A program made the translations under genes and the position numbers. A stretch of DNA of 64,000 nucleotides from Mycobacterium ahvazicum (lineage in GTDB: Bacteria; Actinomycetota; Actinomycetes; Mycobacteriales; Mycobacteriaceae). Numbering within the stretch: position 1 is the first letter of the stretch; every line of letters starts with the position of its first letter. Positions 62,768-64,000 of the stretch are shown in pieces. Below the pieces are notes generated by a model that was not told the origin of the DNA, did no database searches, and saw only the letters and a list, made by a program, of their open reading frames with translations. The DNA lies in NCBI RefSeq assembly GCF_900176255.2, contig NZ_FXEG02000005.1, forward strand, positions 992,001 through 1,056,000. Direction: 5' to 3'.

Positions 62768-64000
62768 ACTCCTGCGGGCGTCTTTTCGCGGCGGTAGGCC
62801 TCAACCCAGGCCACGACGGTCTTGTGCAGATGGCGTACCAGGATCTCCTGGTCGTTGAGCGGAAACCTGTCGACAATGCCGTACTCCAACGCGGCCTGGG
62901 TACCACCGAGCATGCCGGCGTCCTGCAGCGCGAACTCCTTGAGAACCACGGCGGCGACTTCATGTTCGATGCGCTCGCGCACGCTGCGCGCCGGGCTGAA
63001 GTACGTGTAGGCCTCGAACCGGTGTGTGTTGTGGGAGGTCGGCCAGTACCGGTACAGCAGATACCAACCGCCGTAGATCAATATCTCGAGGTTGGGGAAG
63101 ATCTGGAAGTTGCTGATGCCCCACGGCTCGATGCCACCGGGGTTCAGTCCGGTCGGCAACTCGCCGATGTCCGGGGTGCGCCAGGGCCCGACGAGCCCAC
63201 TCTTGGTTACCCGCTCGATCGGATACATGTACTCGTCGGGCAGCAGCCAGCGGCGCCGTCCCGCCGTCGACACCAACCGGTGTGGACCGTCGAGTTGGAA
63301 ATGGCCGCAGGTGAATCCGGCCTTGGGGTCACGTACCTCCGGGGGTACCTGCTGCGAGTGCAGGGACGGCACGTGGTAGTACTCCTGGAACGCGTCGGCG
63401 AAGATCTTCCAGTTGCTGTTGTTGTGAGCGACCCATTCGTAGCGCTCGGTCAGTTTGTCGAAGGGGTAGCCATCCAGACCGGTGATCATCGGACCCAGGA
63501 ACTCACGCAGACTCTGTCGGGGTTCCGCGTCAAAGTTGATGAAAATGAAGCCATTCCAGATGTCGCAGTGCACCGGCTTCAGGCCATAGTCGGCGGTGTC
63601 GAGATCGAAGAACTCCGATTCCTGCTGCACGAACTTCAACGTGCCGTCGAGGTCGTAGCGCCAGCCGTGGTACTTGCAGGTGAACTGACGGCACGTGCCG
63701 CGGGTCTGTTCGTTGGGAAAGTCGTTCCACACCAGTTTGTTTCCGCGGTGACGACAGACGTTGTAGAAGGCCCGGATTTGTTCGTCGCGCCCCTTGACCA
63801 GAACGACCGAGGTTCGGGCGACCTCTATTTCCTTGGTGACGTAGCTGCCGACGCGCGGCAGCTCGTCGACGCGGGCGACATTGAGCCAAGCACGTTTGAA
63901 GACCGCTTCACGTTCGGCCTCGAAGAACTCTTCCGAGGTGGAGTCGGCGAAGGAGACGTCGCCGGTGCCCAACTCGGGATAGTGCTCGGTCCAGGAGCCC
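62764..64000 (-). CDS. Rieske non-heme iron ring-hydroxylating oxygenase, alpha subunit (5' end outside window)
   Basis: At least 411 residues; the frame remains open to the window end (GSWTEHYPELG before the first internal start), so the true start lies beyond it. Rieske cluster ligands are CRHRG and CKYHGW. The catalytic mononuclear iron motif is DAFQEYYHVPSLH, with the bridging Asp near the N-terminus of that segment. It dihydroxylates or monooxygenates an aromatic or alicyclic substrate. It is coupled to the small helical protein and followed by the TauD and CMD-like genes. Confidence 0.92.
   Translation of the reverse strand, partial: GSWTEHYPELGTGDVSFADSTSEEFFEAEREAVFKRAWLNVARVDELPRVGSYVTKEIEVARTSVVLVKGRDEQIRAFYNVCRHRGNKLVWNDFPNEQTRGTCRQFTCKYHGWRYDLDGTLKFVQQESEFFDLDTADYGLKPVHCDIWNGFIFINFDAEPRQSLREFLGPMITGLDGYPFDKLTERYEWVAHNNSNWKIFADAFQEYYHVPSLHSQQVPPEVRDPKAGFTCGHFQLDGPHRLVSTAGRRRWLLPDEYMYPIERVTKSGLVGPWRTPDIGELPTGLNPGGIEPWGISNFQIFPNLEILIYGGWYLLYRYWPTSHNTHRFEAYTYFSPARSVRERIEHEVAAVVLKEFALQDAGMLGGTQAALEYGIVDRFPLNDQEILVRHLHKTVVAWVEAYRREKTPAGV

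Overview
This is a high-GC actinobacterial chromosome segment from a slow-growing-type Mycobacterium. The evidence is the gene content and order (DnaX, AspC, SRP RNA, tRNA-Ser, LucA, LigC, Tgs2), a 19-kDa-antigen-like lipoprotein, a DUF732 protein, many GTG/TTG starts, frequent 4-base ATGA/GTGA gene overlaps, and many starts preceded by a TANNNT-type -10 box at 6-7 nt (leaderless transcripts). Compared from memory with the M. tuberculosis H37Rv order, the backbone is Rv3718c to Rv3734c, interrupted by several blocks of accessory genes. I see no transposase, integrase, prophage or CRISPR array.

Layout. 1-15750: the 3' part of a giant orphan NRPS gene (C-A-T-C-A-T-E-C-A-T-C-A[MT]-T-TE, cut by the window start). 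15754-23573: conserved core with an SRPBCC protein, an FAD oxidoreductase plus CFA-type methyltransferase pair, dnaX, aspC, ffs, tRNA-Ser(GGA) and lucA. 23574-34500: an accessory block that in H37Rv would separate lucA from cut5. It holds an enoyl-CoA hydratase, a ParB-like protein, an LpqH-family lipoprotein, a TPR plus CHAT-protease module with three unfamiliar partner genes (25445-31348), a reductase, a serine hydrolase and a CsbD protein behind a SigF-like promoter. 34517-41474: enzymes from F420-binding families, a cutinase, an epimerase and an SDR/ALDH operon. 41471-43312: a TetR regulator and a P450; a shared palindrome lies upstream of both the SDR/ALDH operon and the P450. 43736-45043: membrane and small proteins, including a 39-residue lipoprotein. 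45214-47377: a divergent pair of LigD-like polymerase domain and LigC. 47503-54557: DUF732, P450, DUF2330, NUDIX, Tgs2, FadD15-like ligase and DUF1330. 54666-58596: a divergent SDR / reductase-VOC-SDR-TetR locus with one central operator. 58661-60970: an arsR-acr3-arsC-arsI operon. 60984-64000: an oxygenase operon (Rieske, helical small protein, TauD, AhpD-like) that runs off the window end.

How the parts work together. Most accessory loci look like self-contained catabolic or resistance cassettes with their own regulator. The two most unusual loci are the orphan NRPS, whose first three A domains share one predicted binding pocket, and the TPR/CHAT module. In the module, two translationally coupled gene pairs flank a small opposite-strand gene, and an inverted repeat covers the promoter of the second pair. 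The CHAT protein keeps a His/Cys dyad (H285/C346), so this is a candidate proteolytic conflict or stress-response system.
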